NCBI RefSeq assembly: GCF_009883055.1
Contig: NZ_WWVR01000019.1
Coordinates: 1 to 57,042 of the forward strand
Length of the DNA: 57,042 bases
Reading direction: 5' to 3'
Origin: Blautia sp. BIOML-A1
Lineage (GTDB): Bacteria; Bacillota; Clostridia; Lachnospirales; Lachnospiraceae
Position 1 is the first letter of the stretch. Every line of letters starts with the position of its first letter. A program made the translations under genes and the position numbers. This document shows, in pieces, positions 25,609-34,528 of the stretch. The notes below the pieces were generated by a model, which saw nothing but the letters and a program-made list of their open reading frames with translations, had not been told where the DNA came from and searched no databases.

Positions 25609-26799
25609 CTATGCAAGTCCATACTCTGCTGCCAGCTTCCGAAATTCCGGAAGGGAATTACAGATTGTCTCATAAGAGACGCAGTATGCCAGTCTCACAT
25701 ATCCCGGGCAAGCAAAGGAGCTTCCCGGAACCATAAGGATGTTATATTTCTTACCGGCCTCACAGAACTGTTTCTCATCTGCGATCGGAGATTTCACAAA
25801 TAAATAAAAAGCTCCCTGTGGTTTGATACACTCAAAACCACATTCTATCAACCCGTTGTAAAGTGTCAGACGATTTCTGTCATAGGCAGCCACATCCACC
25901 TCTGCATCTACACATTTCTGGATCACCTTCTGCATCAGAGACGGAGCGTTGACACTTCCAAGTATACGATTTGCAATCGCTGCTGCTGTAATAACTGTTG
26001 CACTGTCTTCCAGTTCATCTGGAATGACCAGATAACCAATACGCTCTCCCGGTAAAGAGAGTGATTTACTGTAGGAATATCCCACAACAGTATTCCTGTA
26101 ATATTTTGTCAGATATGGAACCTCCACTCCATCATAAGCCAACTCTCTGTATGGTTCATCAGAAATCAGATAAATCACAGAGCCAAACTCCTGCTGTTTT
26201 TTCTCAAGGATCGCAGACAGTTCTTTGATCGTATCCTCGGAATAAACAACACCTGTAGGATTATGTGGTGTATTCACGATCACTGCACGGGTATTCGCGG
26301 TAATCTTCTCTTCCAGTTCATTTAAGTTTGGCTGAAAAGTCTCTGTATTCGGGGAGATTTCCACAAGCTGGCCGTCATAATTACGTACATATGCACCATA
26401 TTCCAGAAAATACGGTGCAAAAACGATCACTTCTTCTCCAGGATTCAGGATTGTCTTGAGGATCACATTCAGCCCACTGGCCGCACCAACGGTCATAATC
26501 AGATTATGTGCAGAAAAACTGGTTCCAAAACGACGGTTCAGAGACTGTGCAATTGTTTCTCTGACATCTTCAAACCCGGCATTGCTCATATAACCGTGAA
26601 GAACTGTCGGTTCTTCGTTGTTTGCAAGGTCAATGATTGCCTCTCTCACACAGTCCGGTGCCGGAACGCTCGGATTTCCCAGGCTGAAATCATATACCTT
26701 ATCCGCACCGTACTTTGCACGGAGACGGTTTCCTTCCTCAAACATCATACGAATTGCTGAGTTATTCTGTACAAAAGGTTTCATTTTTTCTGCTATCAT
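25609..26799 (-). CDS. PLP-dependent aminotransferase, class I/II
   Basis: 396 aa. Fold-type I aminotransferase near the aspartate/aromatic group. Substrate-end FSLGNPSVPAP, PLP-contact NTPHNPTGVVYSED, ISDEPYRELAYDG, and the Schiff-base Lys in SYSKSLSLPGERIGY (about residue 240). A conserved Arg for the alpha-carboxylate is probably in GYVRLAYC. Ribosome site GAGGAGG. It follows an NSS amino-acid transporter gene by 26 nt, so it probably processes the imported amino acid. The exact substrate is not determinable. Confidence 0.85.
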   Translation of the reverse strand: MIAEKMKPFVQNNSAIRMMFEEGNRLRAKYGADKVYDFSLGNPSVPAPDCVREAIIDLANNEEPTVLHGYMSNAGFEDVRETIAQSLNRRFGTSFSAHNLIMTVGAASGLNVILKTILNPGEEVIVFAPYFLEYGAYVRNYDGQLVEISPNTETFQPNLNELEEKITANTRAVIVNTPHNPTGVVYSEDTIKELSAILEKKQQEFGSVIYLISDEPYRELAYDGVEVPYLTKYYRNTVVGYSYSKSLSLPGERIGYLVIPDELEDSATVITAAAIANRILGSVNAPSLMQKVIQKCVDAEVDVAAYDRNRLTLYNGLIECGFECIKPQGAFYLFVKSPIADEKQFCEAGKKYNILMVPGSSFACPGYVRLAYCVSYETICNSLPEFRKLAAEYGLA

Positions 26800-26825
26800 A
26801 ATATACCTCCTCGTATTTCTGCTGA

Positions 26826-28298
26826 TTACTTTTTATTTTTTCTGCTGTGACCAAATGCAATCCATCCAACCAGCGCTAGCATGGCAATACCAACAATCAT
26901 CCATGGAATCAGATAGGAGAGTCCCTTTGGCTGGAACATATCATAGTACCCTTTCAGATAAATGACTGCAACAACAACCGGGATCACCCACAGCATATAA
27001 TTTCTGATGAATGTCGGAAATTTCAGTCCGGAACCTGTATTGACCTCTTTGATAAAATTCTCCCATCCCCAGCCTTTTCTGGATGCACAGAAGATCACAA
27101 AGATCACAGATCCCAGCGGCAGGATATTATTGGAAATAATAAAATCCTCCAGATCCATAATGTTTGTTCCTTCACCAAGAATCTGTATTCCAGACCATGG
27201 ACCAAATCCAAGGATTGCCGGCATGGATAGAACGATAACCAGAACAATATTTACAAGAACCGCCTTGTTTCGCTTCCAGCCCCACAAATCCATTGCAAAA
27301 GAAAGAATATTCTCAAACACTGCAATAACTGTGGATAATGCTGCAAATGACATAAATAAGAAGAATAGTGTTCCCCAGAGCCTTCCTCCTGCCATCTGAT
27401 TAAAGACATTCGGCAGAGTGATAAATACCAGTCCCGGACCTGCTCCCGGTTCTACATTAAAAGCAAAACATGCAGGAATAATGATCAGTCCAGCCATCAG
27501 TGCAACAAAGGTATCCAGGATCAGGATGTTGACACTCTCACCTGCCAGCGTCTGTTCTTTTCCCATATAGCTTCCAAAGATTTCCATAGCTCCGATACCA
27601 ATGCTCAACGTAAAGAATGCCTGTGAAAGTGCCCCGAAGATTACATTTCCAAGACCTGCCTCACGAATATTGTCAAGGTTTGGCACCAGATAGAATTTAA
27701 CACCCTCCATTGCACCGTCCAGAGTCACAGAATGAACAGCCAGCACAACGATAAGTGCCAGAAGACAGATCATCATGACCTTGGTGATACGCTCAATTCC
27801 ATTCTTAAGTCCCAGCGAACAGACTCCAAATGCAAGCAGAACTGCCGCGATCATCCAGCCCGTCATGGTACCTGTGGACGTCATCAAATTTGAAAAAAAT
27901 CCACTTATCTCATCAGAAGAAGCACCGCTCAGCTTACCGGATGCCATAACATAACAATAGTACATCATCCAGCCTGCTACCATCGTGTAAAACATCATCA
28001 GCATGTAATTGCCGATCATTCCCATATAACTGTATTTATGAAAATTAGAACCCTCCGGTTCCAGTTTATGAAATGCTCTCGCCGTACTCAGTCTGCTGCT
28101 GCGTCCTACCGCAAATTCACTTACAAGAATTGGCAGTCCAAGCAGCACAAGAAATACAAGATAGATAAGAATAAACGCGGCACCGCCATACTTGCCTGTC
28201 ATATACGGAAATTTCCATACATTTCCAAGACCTACTGCACATCCGGCTGAAACCAGAATGAAACCAAGCCTTGATCCAAATGATTCTCTTTCCTTCAA
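26826..28298 (-). CDS. Sodium-dependent transporter, NSS family
   Basis: 490 aa from a TTG start (28296-28298) eight nt after AGGAGG; longer in-frame reading runs through a perfect hairpin and is rejected. LeuT-fold symporter: SFGSRLGFILVSAGCAVGLGNVWKFPYMTGKYGGAAF is the N-terminal Na/substrate site (TM1). About 11-12 transmembrane segments follow, as in bacterial 11-TM NSS proteins. Likely imports an amino acid (aromatic or aliphatic) with Na+. Operon with the aminotransferase. Confidence 0.9.
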   Translation of the reverse strand: MKERESFGSRLGFILVSAGCAVGLGNVWKFPYMTGKYGGAAFILIYLVFLVLLGLPILVSEFAVGRSSRLSTARAFHKLEPEGSNFHKYSYMGMIGNYMLMMFYTMVAGWMMYYCYVMASGKLSGASSDEISGFFSNLMTSTGTMTGWMIAAVLLAFGVCSLGLKNGIERITKVMMICLLALIVVLAVHSVTLDGAMEGVKFYLVPNLDNIREAGLGNVIFGALSQAFFTLSIGIGAMEIFGSYMGKEQTLAGESVNILILDTFVALMAGLIIIPACFAFNVEPGAGPGLVFITLPNVFNQMAGGRLWGTLFFLFMSFAALSTVIAVFENILSFAMDLWGWKRNKAVLVNIVLVIVLSMPAILGFGPWSGIQILGEGTNIMDLEDFIISNNILPLGSVIFVIFCASRKGWGWENFIKEVNTGSGLKFPTFIRNYMLWVIPVVVAVIYLKGYYDMFQPKGLSYLIPWMIVGIAMLALVGWIAFGHSRKNKK

Positions 28299-28335
28299 AA
28301 ATTTTTCCTCCTTTATTTTAATGAACCTGTTTATT

Positions 28336-28376
28336 ATAACACAAGGACAGTTCAATGTGAACTGTCCTTGTGTTAT
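28336..28376. promoter_or_regulatory. Perfect 19-bp inverted repeat in the NSS leader
   Basis: Arms 28336-28354 (ATAACACAAGG...) and 28358-28376 (...CCTTGTGTTAT) are perfect complements around ATG. It lies 23 nt after the upstream binding-protein gene and 38 nt before the NSS start. No U-tract follows on the minus strand. It may be a terminator without a U-tract, an mRNA-stability hairpin or a protein-binding site. Confidence 0.75.
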
Positions 28377-28398
28377 GCATAGAATACAAATATTTATA

Positions 28399-29505
28399 TT
28401 ATTTCCCATAAAGATAATCACTGTACTCCGGATCATCCAGACTTGAAGAATCAATCCATGCCGGATCATAAAGCACCGTTCTCTCAACACCTGAGACTTC
28501 TTCCTTTGGAACGGTCAGCTGCACTGCAGCCAGAATTGTCTGGTAGCCGATTCTGTATGGATCCTGCGAAACCACACCTGCCTCAACACCATTACGAATT
28601 GCCTCCTGCTGCTTGGATGTAGCATCTACTCCAACCATAGTCAGAACATGATCTCCTGTTTTTTCGGTATCAAGATAAAGATCAGAGACATCCGCATTGG
28701 TACAAAAAACGCCGGCAAGATCCGGATAAGACTGAAGCGTACTCTCTATTGCAGACTGCATATCCTCCACCTTGTCCATGTATAATTCCTGAACAACTGA
28801 AATATCTGAATAAGCTGAGATTGCTTCCTTAAATCCCTCTACTCGCCTCCTGGAACTCTCTGTCTTCTCCTGTGCCGAAAAAATCGCCACCTTGCCGCTC
28901 TTTCCTATTGCATCTGCGAGCTTCTCTCCTGCAAGCTTTCCTACAGAAGTATTATCAGTACCCCTAAAAGCTGCAATCATGTCACTGTCCGTTACATTAG
29001 AGTCAAAAGCAACTACTGAAATTCCATTTTCCTTCGCTGCCTCGATCTGAGCCTGGCAGGAATCCTCATCTCCTGCTGAAAGACATAATACCGTTGGATT
29101 CTCTGCAATAACTGCATCCAGTGTATTTATCTGCTTCTCCACATCCTGCTCATTGCTCGCACCTTCAAACGTCATCGTGATCTGATCGTCTGACGTATAG
29201 CCGTATGCCGCGTTGACGTCCTTCACCGCATCCTCCATGCCGGTACGGATTGCTTTCCAGAATTCACCGTCTACGCTCTTGCTCACAACGGCAATCCTGC
29301 TTCCTGCTGTAACAGGTGCCGAAGTATCTATCTGTGTTTCCAGTTCTGTCTCTTCAGATGATCTGTTCTCTTCTTCTTTCTGTGTTGTCTCGTCATTTGC
29401 CTGCACATCCGCTACAAAATTATCAGAGCCGCCTTTTCTATCGAGTCCTCCTGCCACTAAAATAATTCCGGCAAGAATAATTCCGGCTGCAGCCGCTTTT
29501 CTCAT
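28399..29505 (-). CDS. Orphan periplasmic-binding protein, sugar type (LacI/RbsB fold)
   Basis: 368 aa. An N-terminal membrane segment (AAAAGIILAGIILVAGG) with no lipobox Cys is followed by an acidic linker (about 30-65, NDETTQKEEENRSSEETE). The type-1 binding-protein fold follows: RIAVVSKSVDGEFWKAIRTGMEDAV, INTLDAVIAENPTVLCLSAGD, VVAFDSNV, FAAFRGTDN-like AFRGTDNTSVGKLAG, VAIFSAQEKTESSRRRVEGF, MVGVDATSKQQEAIRNG, VSQDPYRIGYQTI. No permease or ATPase is adjacent. It may feed a distant importer or act as the ligand sensor of a two-component system. Confidence 0.8.
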   Translation of the reverse strand: MRKAAAAGIILAGIILVAGGLDRKGGSDNFVADVQANDETTQKEEENRSSEETELETQIDTSAPVTAGSRIAVVSKSVDGEFWKAIRTGMEDAVKDVNAAYGYTSDDQITMTFEGASNEQDVEKQINTLDAVIAENPTVLCLSAGDEDSCQAQIEAAKENGISVVAFDSNVTDSDMIAAFRGTDNTSVGKLAGEKLADAIGKSGKVAIFSAQEKTESSRRRVEGFKEAISAYSDISVVQELYMDKVEDMQSAIESTLQSYPDLAGVFCTNADVSDLYLDTEKTGDHVLTMVGVDATSKQQEAIRNGVEAGVVSQDPYRIGYQTILAAVQLTVPKEEVSGVERTVLYDPAWIDSSSLDDPEYSDYLYGK

Positions 29506-29647
29506 CGTTTTCCCTCTTTTCCTTAATATATCCTTTATACAAATGCGCTTCTTTTTTTACATTATACACATTTTCTTTTTTGAGTCTATAGATTTCATAA
29601 TTTTTTTCATTATTTACAGGGAAAATCGGTTATGATTACTGTGGCAT

Positions 29648-30352
29648 TCACAGCGCCTGAAAGCCTGTGAATGCTTCCCCCTTCGGTGCAGCCTTAAATT
29701 CCATCTTCTTTCCTGTTACCGGATGACGAAATGCCAGATGACAGGAACACAATCCCAGTGGCAGGACGGAAAGATCCTTTGCATTATATTTTCGATCTCC
29801 CAGAAGCGGCATTCCCTTATGCGCCATCTGAACTCTGATCTGATGATGGCGTCCTGTATCCAGGGCAATTTTTACCAGAATCCTCTTTCCGGTTTCTGTC
29901 CTTTCATCTTTTATTTCTTCCTGCACCCAATAATCAAGAACCGCCTTTTTTGCTCCTGGTGTTTTGGAAGCAACCACAGACGAAGAATTTGTCCTGCTGT
30001 CTTTTTTGAGATAATCTTCTAAATGTCCCTGCTTTTCATCCGACATCTGTGCTGTCACCGCCAGATATTCCTTCGTAACAGTTTTTGCAGTAATCTGTCG
30101 AGTCAGCCCGGATGCCGCTTTCGGTGTTTTAGCAAACACAAGAACGCCTTCTACCGGCTGATCCAACCTGTGTACAACACCAAGATACGGCATTTTTCCG
30201 GGATTTTTGAGTGCCAGGTAATTCTTCAGGCTGCTCTCCATATCCGCGGCTCCCAGTCTGGCATTCTGCACAGCGATACCTGCGGGTTTATGGCATACTA
30301 AAATTTCTTTATCCTCAAAAAGGATACAGTCCTGTATATTAAAATTTCGCAT
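29648..30352 (-). CDS. RluA-family pseudouridine synthase
   Basis: 234 aa from MRNFNIQDC (GGAG at 10 nt). Isomerises uridine in rRNA or tRNA. Motif I HRLDQPVEGVLVF with the catalytic Asp (about residue 72), ILVKIALDTGRHHQIRVQMAHKGMPLLGDRKY (motifs II/III). No S4 domain, so shorter than RluB/RluD types; it resembles RluA/YlyB-short forms. The ribosome site lies in a hairpin followed by seven T. It stands directly downstream of the putative large RNA. Confidence 0.88.
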   Translation of the reverse strand: MRNFNIQDCILFEDKEILVCHKPAGIAVQNARLGAADMESSLKNYLALKNPGKMPYLGVVHRLDQPVEGVLVFAKTPKAASGLTRQITAKTVTKEYLAVTAQMSDEKQGHLEDYLKKDSRTNSSSVVASKTPGAKKAVLDYWVQEEIKDERTETGKRILVKIALDTGRHHQIRVQMAHKGMPLLGDRKYNAKDLSVLPLGLCSCHLAFRHPVTGKKMEFKAAPKGEAFTGFQAL

Positions 30353-30360
30353 AAAAAAAT

Positions 30361-30378
30361 CTCTCCTTTTGAGGAGAG
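30361..30378 (-). promoter_or_regulatory. Hairpin with U-tract enclosing the rluA ribosome site
   Basis: On the minus strand CTCTCC-TCAAAA-GGAGAG forms a six-bp stem whose 3' arm is the Shine-Dalgarno sequence. It is followed by A and TTTTTTT and then the ATG. This could mask the ribosome site or act as a weak intrinsic terminator just before the start codon. Confidence 0.6.
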
Positions 30379-30410
30379 TATAACGTAAAAGAGCACGGAA
30401 TACAACAACA

Positions 30411-30468
30411 AAGACGACCATCACTTCTATTTATTCTTCACGAATTATGATAAAAGGATGGTCGTCTT
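30411..30468 (-). terminator. Terminator-like hairpin at the end of the putative large RNA
   Basis: AAGACGACCATC (30411-30422) and GATGGTCGTCTT (30457-30468) are perfect 12-nt complements around a 34-nt loop. On the minus strand TTTGTTGTTGTATT follows the stem. The long loop is unusual, so this may instead be a closing helix. Confidence 0.55.
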
Positions 30469-31384
30469 AACACTCTTCACTATTCAATTTTAATAACCTC
30501 TTAGTTCTTTCAAACTTATCGTCTTGTCTGCTAATTGAATTCCTGTGATATATTTATATTATATATCTTTCATTCAATTCTCTTTATTCAGTTTTATATT
30601 AATCTCATATTCATGTCTTATCGGATAATCAAAATATTTTATTCCCTGCTCATAAACGATACGATGTTTATCATTTCGCTTATTTAGAAAGTTTATAGAT
30701 TTAAATTATAATTTACGGATTATAATTTAATTTATAGAGAATTCCGGATATCTTTTTCGCTGGACTAGAGCAACTCCAAACTTAACTTATTAAATTTCGA
30801 ATTGTTTTCCTTAGAAATAAGCTTCCTTCTTATCTCTTCTTAACATCTGTTGTGAGGAGATGTTCTTCTGATGCAAAGTTTCAATCCATATGAGAATTTA
30901 TCTTATATGCATTTCAAAGTATCTTGCCTGTTTATCTTTGGATTTCTCTGAATCTCTTCTTTCAGACGAAATTCTAAAACAAGGAGTTATACTTTTTCAA
31001 AAATGTTTCTTTACACATCTTCGAAATCCTCTGTATCAGGTGCGTGATAGTTATTCAATATAAGTAATCGATTCTATATACCTGTAATACTTACTCTTAA
31101 ACAATCATTTCTTCTTATGAAGTCCTGTTCACCAGGTTATAACTTTCATTAATCTTCTGTCAGAATATGATTATTTCTAATTCAATGGGCTAATATGTAT
31201 CAGGTCTTTCTGGCAGGAAACTCGATTCCTATCACTTCTTATATTGATGATCGTTAATAACTACTGTCCCAACGGTATCACCTTAACCTTTCTTTTTGAT
31301 TTCATTCCTTTCATGTGTGTTCTATATACTATGAATTGAATGAGTATCTTTTGTACTTTGTGTGTTTGTTTTCTTTTGTTTTGA
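30411..31384 (-). ncRNA. Putative large structured RNA of about 970 nt
   Basis: No credible reading frame exists here on either strand. The minus strand is purine-rich and dense in local pairing. Examples: 31026-31015 with 31006-30995 (12 bp, two G-U, 8-nt loop); 30729-30719 with 30712-30702 (11 bp perfect, loop CCGTAA); a nested pair 30579-30572/30540-30533 enclosing GATATAT/ATATATC; AACATCT/AGATGTT near 30865-30843; CCTG-GTGAA-CAGG near 31136; ATTA-GAAA-TAAT near 31180. A distant match, GTGATAG (31235-31229) with CTATCAC (31050-31044), suggests long-range folding. A consensus promoter precedes it and a 12-bp hairpin ends it. I do not see tmRNA, RNase P, SRP or group II intron signatures. 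Size and style recall the OLE/ROOL/GOLLD class, but I cannot assign a family. Confidence 0.7.
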
Positions 31385-31391
31385 TGAGATT

Positions 31392-31420
31392 ATAATAGCA
31401 CTACAGTCCATATTTGTCAA
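31392..31420 (-). promoter_or_regulatory. Promoter of the putative large RNA
   Basis: On the minus strand, a perfect TTGACA (31415-31420), 17-nt spacer, then TATTAT (31392-31397), merged with TATAAT. Transcription would begin near 31384 in an A-rich leader. Confidence 0.7.
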
Positions 31421-31549
31421 CACATTTTTAATTATTTTGCATTTTATTTTATATATTTCTTGTTTACGACTTTATTCTTGTTTTATTTGTGTGTTTTGTT
31501 TATTATTTTCTGATAATTTATTTTTTTCATATATTTCTCATATAAGCCA

Positions 31550-31582
31550 GGAGGGGTGTCACACAAAGTGCGGCACCCCTCC
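31550..31582. terminator. GC-rich hairpin after the hydratase gene
   Basis: GGAGGGGTGTC/GGCACCCCTCC, 11 bp with one G-T pair and an 11-nt loop, 60 nt past the hydratase stop. Only a weak T-rich tail on either strand. Between it and the RNA promoter (31421-31549) lies T-rich sequence with nothing recognisable. Confidence 0.65.
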
Positions 31583-31622
31583 TTAGAATCTGAACTGAAA
31601 TTCAATTCCTTCAGATTATTCT

Positions 31623-31640
31623 GTTACTGTGAACAGTTAT
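31623..31640. repeat. 18-nt palindrome at the hydratase stop
   Basis: GTTACTGTGAACAGTTAT (reverse complement ATAACTGTTCACAGTAAC), one nt from the stop codon of the hydratase gene. Dispersed GTAACTGTTCA family. Confidence 0.7.
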
Positions 31641-31641
31641 A

Positions 31642-33900
31642 TTATTTTCTGTTGTAGTTGATCAGACATCCCTTGAGAATGATCTCACGTTCATCATCTG
31701 TCAGTTCTCCAAGAGTCACCTGGAATTCTCTGAGCCCGTCTTCCTTAACCACATATCCTGTGATGCTGTCTGCTTTTTCTGCAACAGCTTTACGAATCTG
31801 CGGGAAGAACAGGAAATCTCCGTTTGCAAATGGAAGCTCTCCCTCTCGGATCAGGAACGGAAGCATACCCCAGTTGATGAGGTTAGAACGATAACGTTTG
31901 GTTGCGTACTCATTTGCAATATTTGCCCAGCCACCGAGAACCTTCTGGCAGGAAGCAGCCTGCTCACGTGCAGAACCATCGCCAGGTTTTACGGCAAAGA
32001 TCGTACTTCCGACTCCAACATTTTCTTTGCTGATGTCTGCAAACTGTTTCTTTACAGCTTCCATAACCGGTTTCAGCTCAGGAACTGCATCAACCGGACA
32101 TTCACCAGCCTCAATTGCCTTCTGTGCCTTCTGGATCTCTTTGGCACGTCCGACATACTCCGGATCTCTTCTGGAAAGAGTAAACTCTGCCAGTCCAAGA
32201 GGATTGGAACGGAAGGAAGAAGTCTCACCTGACGGGATCAGTTCATCTGTTGTTGTAACAGGATCATGAATCTCAGAAACAACCTTAAGCACAAGATTCT
32301 CTGCCAGTGCAGGCATCTCCGGCCAGTCTTTGATGTTTGGACCGAACTGGATCTCAACACTCGGATCTGCTACTCCCTTGCTGTCAAAGATACGATTATC
32401 ATAAATTGTCTTGTCGAAGAAATATTTCTGCTGTCTGTAGGTTCCTGTAAATTCTTCGGCAGAAGTCAGGAAGCCTTTATTGGCAGCTGTTGCCGCAATA
32501 GATCTTGCATCCATAAGGGCAACCGAAGAAATCTGTCCATTCTGAACCTTAGATCCTTCACGGTTCGGGAAGTTTCTGGTTGTATGACGGATACTGAATG
32601 CATTGTTTGCAGGAGTGTCTCCGGCACCAAAACAAGGTCCGCAGAAAGCAGTCTTCACAACGGCACCTGTTTCAAGCAGATCTGCGAGGACACCATTTCT
32701 TGCAAGTTCCATATAGATCGGTGTACTTGCAGGATAAACACTGAGTGTAAATGCATCTGCTCCGATGCTTGCTCCACGAAGAATATCTGCTGCTGCACAG
32801 ATATTTTCAAATCCACCGCCCGCACATCCGGCAATGATTCCCTGTTCCACATAAAGCTTGCCATCTACGACTTTATCCTTAAGTGAATACGGAACTTTGC
32901 CATCGAGGCTGATCTGTGCTTTCTTCTCCACATCATCAAGAATGTCATAGAGATTTGCTTTCAGTTCATCAATTGTATAGGTATTGCTTGGATGGAACGG
33001 CATTGCGATCATTGGCCTGATCTCGCTTAAATCCACCTCTACACAGCCGTCATAGTATGCAACCTTGCCTGGCTTCAGTTCTTTATAATCTTCTTTTCTG
33101 CCATGGATCTCATAGAATTCCTCGATGGTCTCATCTGTCTGCCAGATAGAAGAAAGACAGGTTGTCTCTGTTGTCATAACATCGATACCAATACGGAAAT
33201 CTGCACTTAAACCGGCAACTCCAGGTCCTACGAATTCCATAACCTTATTCTTTACATAGCCGTTGGCAAATACCTTACCGATAATTGCCAGTGCAACGTC
33301 CTGCGGACCTACGCCCGGTCTTGGCTGTCCCTTAAGATAAATAGCAACTACGCCCGGCATATTGATGTCATAAGTCTGGGAAAGAAGCTGCTTAACCAGT
33401 TCTCCGCCGCCTTCACCCATAGCCATGGTACCAAGTGCACCGTAACGGGTATGGCTGTCAGAACCAAGGATCATCTTGCCGCCGCCTGCAAGCATCTCAC
33501 GTGCGAACTGATGGATAACTGCCTGATGAGGAGGTACGTATACTCCGCCATATTTCTTTGCACAGGTAAGTCCGAACATATGATCATCTTCATTGATGGT
33601 TCCGCCTACTGCACAGAGAGAGTTGTGACAGTTTGTGAGCACATAAGGAATCGGGAATTTCTCGAGTCCTGAAGCACGGGCTGTCTGGATAATTCCTACA
33701 AAAGTAATATCATGAGATGTTAATTTATCAAACTTAATCTGTAATTTCTGCATATTTCCAGAAGTATTGTGTGCCTCCAGAATACCATATGCCATAGTGT
33801 TCTTTGCTGCGTCTTCTCTGGATACCGGCTGTTCCATCTTGCCTTCTTCAACAATATCACAACCGTTTACAAGGTAAACGCCACCGTCGTATAGCTTCAT
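31642..33900 (-). CDS. Aconitase-family hydratase
   Basis: 752 aa from [10 protein letters not shown] (GGAGGAG five nt upstream). [4Fe-4S] hydro-lyase of the aconitase superfamily. [23 protein letters not shown] (about 148-170), cluster ligands in [19 protein letters not shown] and probably [22 protein letters not shown] for the substrate-binding Arg, and a swivel-domain portion at the C-terminus ([13 protein letters not shown]). Annotated in related Clostridia as hydratase or aconitate hydratase; whether citrate is the substrate is unproven. No citrate synthase or isocitrate dehydrogenase is adjacent. Monocistronic. Confidence 0.85.
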   Translation of the reverse strand: MKLYDGGVYLVNGCDIVEEGKMEQPVSREDAAKNTMAYGILEAHNTSGNMQKLQIKFDKLTSHDITFVGIIQTARASGLEKFPIPYVLTNCHNSLCAVGGTINEDDHMFGLTCAKKYGGVYVPPHQAVIHQFAREMLAGGGKMILGSDSHTRYGALGTMAMGEGGGELVKQLLSQTYDINMPGVVAIYLKGQPRPGVGPQDVALAIIGKVFANGYVKNKVMEFVGPGVAGLSADFRIGIDVMTTETTCLSSIWQTDETIEEFYEIHGRKEDYKELKPGKVAYYDGCVEVDLSEIRPMIAMPFHPSNTYTIDELKANLYDILDDVEKKAQISLDGKVPYSLKDKVVDGKLYVEQGIIAGCAGGGFENICAAADILRGASIGADAFTLSVYPASTPIYMELARNGVLADLLETGAVVKTAFCGPCFGAGDTPANNAFSIRHTTRNFPNREGSKVQNGQISSVALMDARSIAATAANKGFLTSAEEFTGTYRQQKYFFDKTIYDNRIFDSKGVADPSVEIQFGPNIKDWPEMPALAENLVLKVVSEIHDPVTTTDELIPSGETSSFRSNPLGLAEFTLSRRDPEYVGRAKEIQKAQKAIEAGECPVDAVPELKPVMEAVKKQFADISKENVGVGSTIFAVKPGDGSAREQAASCQKVLGGWANIANEYATKRYRSNLINWGMLPFLIREGELPFANGDFLFFPQIRKAVAEKADSITGYVVKEDGLREFQVTLGELTDDEREIILKGCLINYNRK

Positions 33901-33964
33901 AATAACTCCTCCATTCATGTAAATTCTGCATTGCATTCTTGCTGTTTTTGCAAAATGTATATTA

Positions 33965-33993
33965 ATTATACTTTATCTCACTAAAATCTGCAA
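33965..33993 (-). promoter_or_regulatory. Promoter of the hydratase gene
   Basis: On the minus strand, TTGCAG (33988-33993), 17-nt spacer, perfect TATAAT (33965-33970), about 65 nt upstream of the start. Confidence 0.6.
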
Positions 33994-34050
33994 TGAGATT
34001 TCATAAGATATGTCACAAAAAACATGACTCTGGTGAATTTATAACACTCC

Positions 34051-34079
34051 TTTACTTTCCCATCAAAATCCGTTATACT
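34051..34079 (+). promoter_or_regulatory. Promoter of the 88-aa protein gene
   Basis: TTTACT (34051-34056), 17-nt spacer, TATACT (34074-34079), about 55 nt before the ATG. Confidence 0.5.
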
Positions 34080-34133
34080 TGGAATCACATTTCTGCCGCC
34101 TGTGGCAGTTCTGACAGGGAGGTTTTTAATTAT

Positions 34134-34400
34134 ATGTTTCGTTTATGGGGAAAAATGTGGAAAGACAACCACATGTTAAAAGACATCGTCATTGATGACG
34201 ACTCTGAAGATACAAGAACACACAAGATTTTTCGGGCACTTCAGGAAATCTGCTATGATTTCGACCTGGAGAATCCAATCTGGCTGGACAGCAATGTTGC
34301 TGATTTTAAACGCCATGCCAGAACCAGATTCCGCCAGGACAGTTTTATTGAGCATATTGAATTTGATTATCTGGAGATTCAGGTCATCGAAGAAGATTGA
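34134..34400 (+). CDS. Conserved-looking small protein of unknown function
   Basis: 88 aa from MFRLWGKMWKDNHML, preceded by GGGAGG at 11 nt; the open frame upstream lacks a site and overlaps the promoter. Soluble, acidic, with IVIDDDSEDTRTHKIFRALQEICYDFDLENPIWLDSN and a basic patch KRHARTRFRQDSF. No domain I recognise. It is a real gene by promoter, ribosome site, regular amino-acid composition and terminator. Confidence 0.7.
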   Translation: MFRLWGKMWKDNHMLKDIVIDDDSEDTRTHKIFRALQEICYDFDLENPIWLDSNVADFKRHARTRFRQDSFIEHIEFDYLEIQVIEED

Positions 34401-34436
34401 CAAAACGGACAAGTTTGCTTCAAGATAAAGTAAGGA

Positions 34437-34487
34437 ACTGCCGCCCGCAGCCCTGCTGCCAATTGACAGCCTGCTGTGAGCGGCAGT
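34437..34487 (+). terminator. Terminator of the 88-aa protein gene
   Basis: ACTGCCGC/GCGGCAGT arms enclose a second stem-loop rich in CTGC/GCAG. It is followed by GTTTGTTTTTGTTT on the plus strand. Confidence 0.7.
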
Positions 34488-34528
34488 GTTTGTTTTTGTT
34501 TCCTGCCGGCAGAATCATCCACAAACTT

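Noticed and set aside
30411..31384. tmRNA, RNase P, SRP RNA or group II intron as explanation for the non-coding region
   Set aside because: I looked for the tmRNA acceptor end and tag, the RNase P P4 core (GAGGAAAGTCC), and the group II domain V and reverse transcriptase, and saw none.
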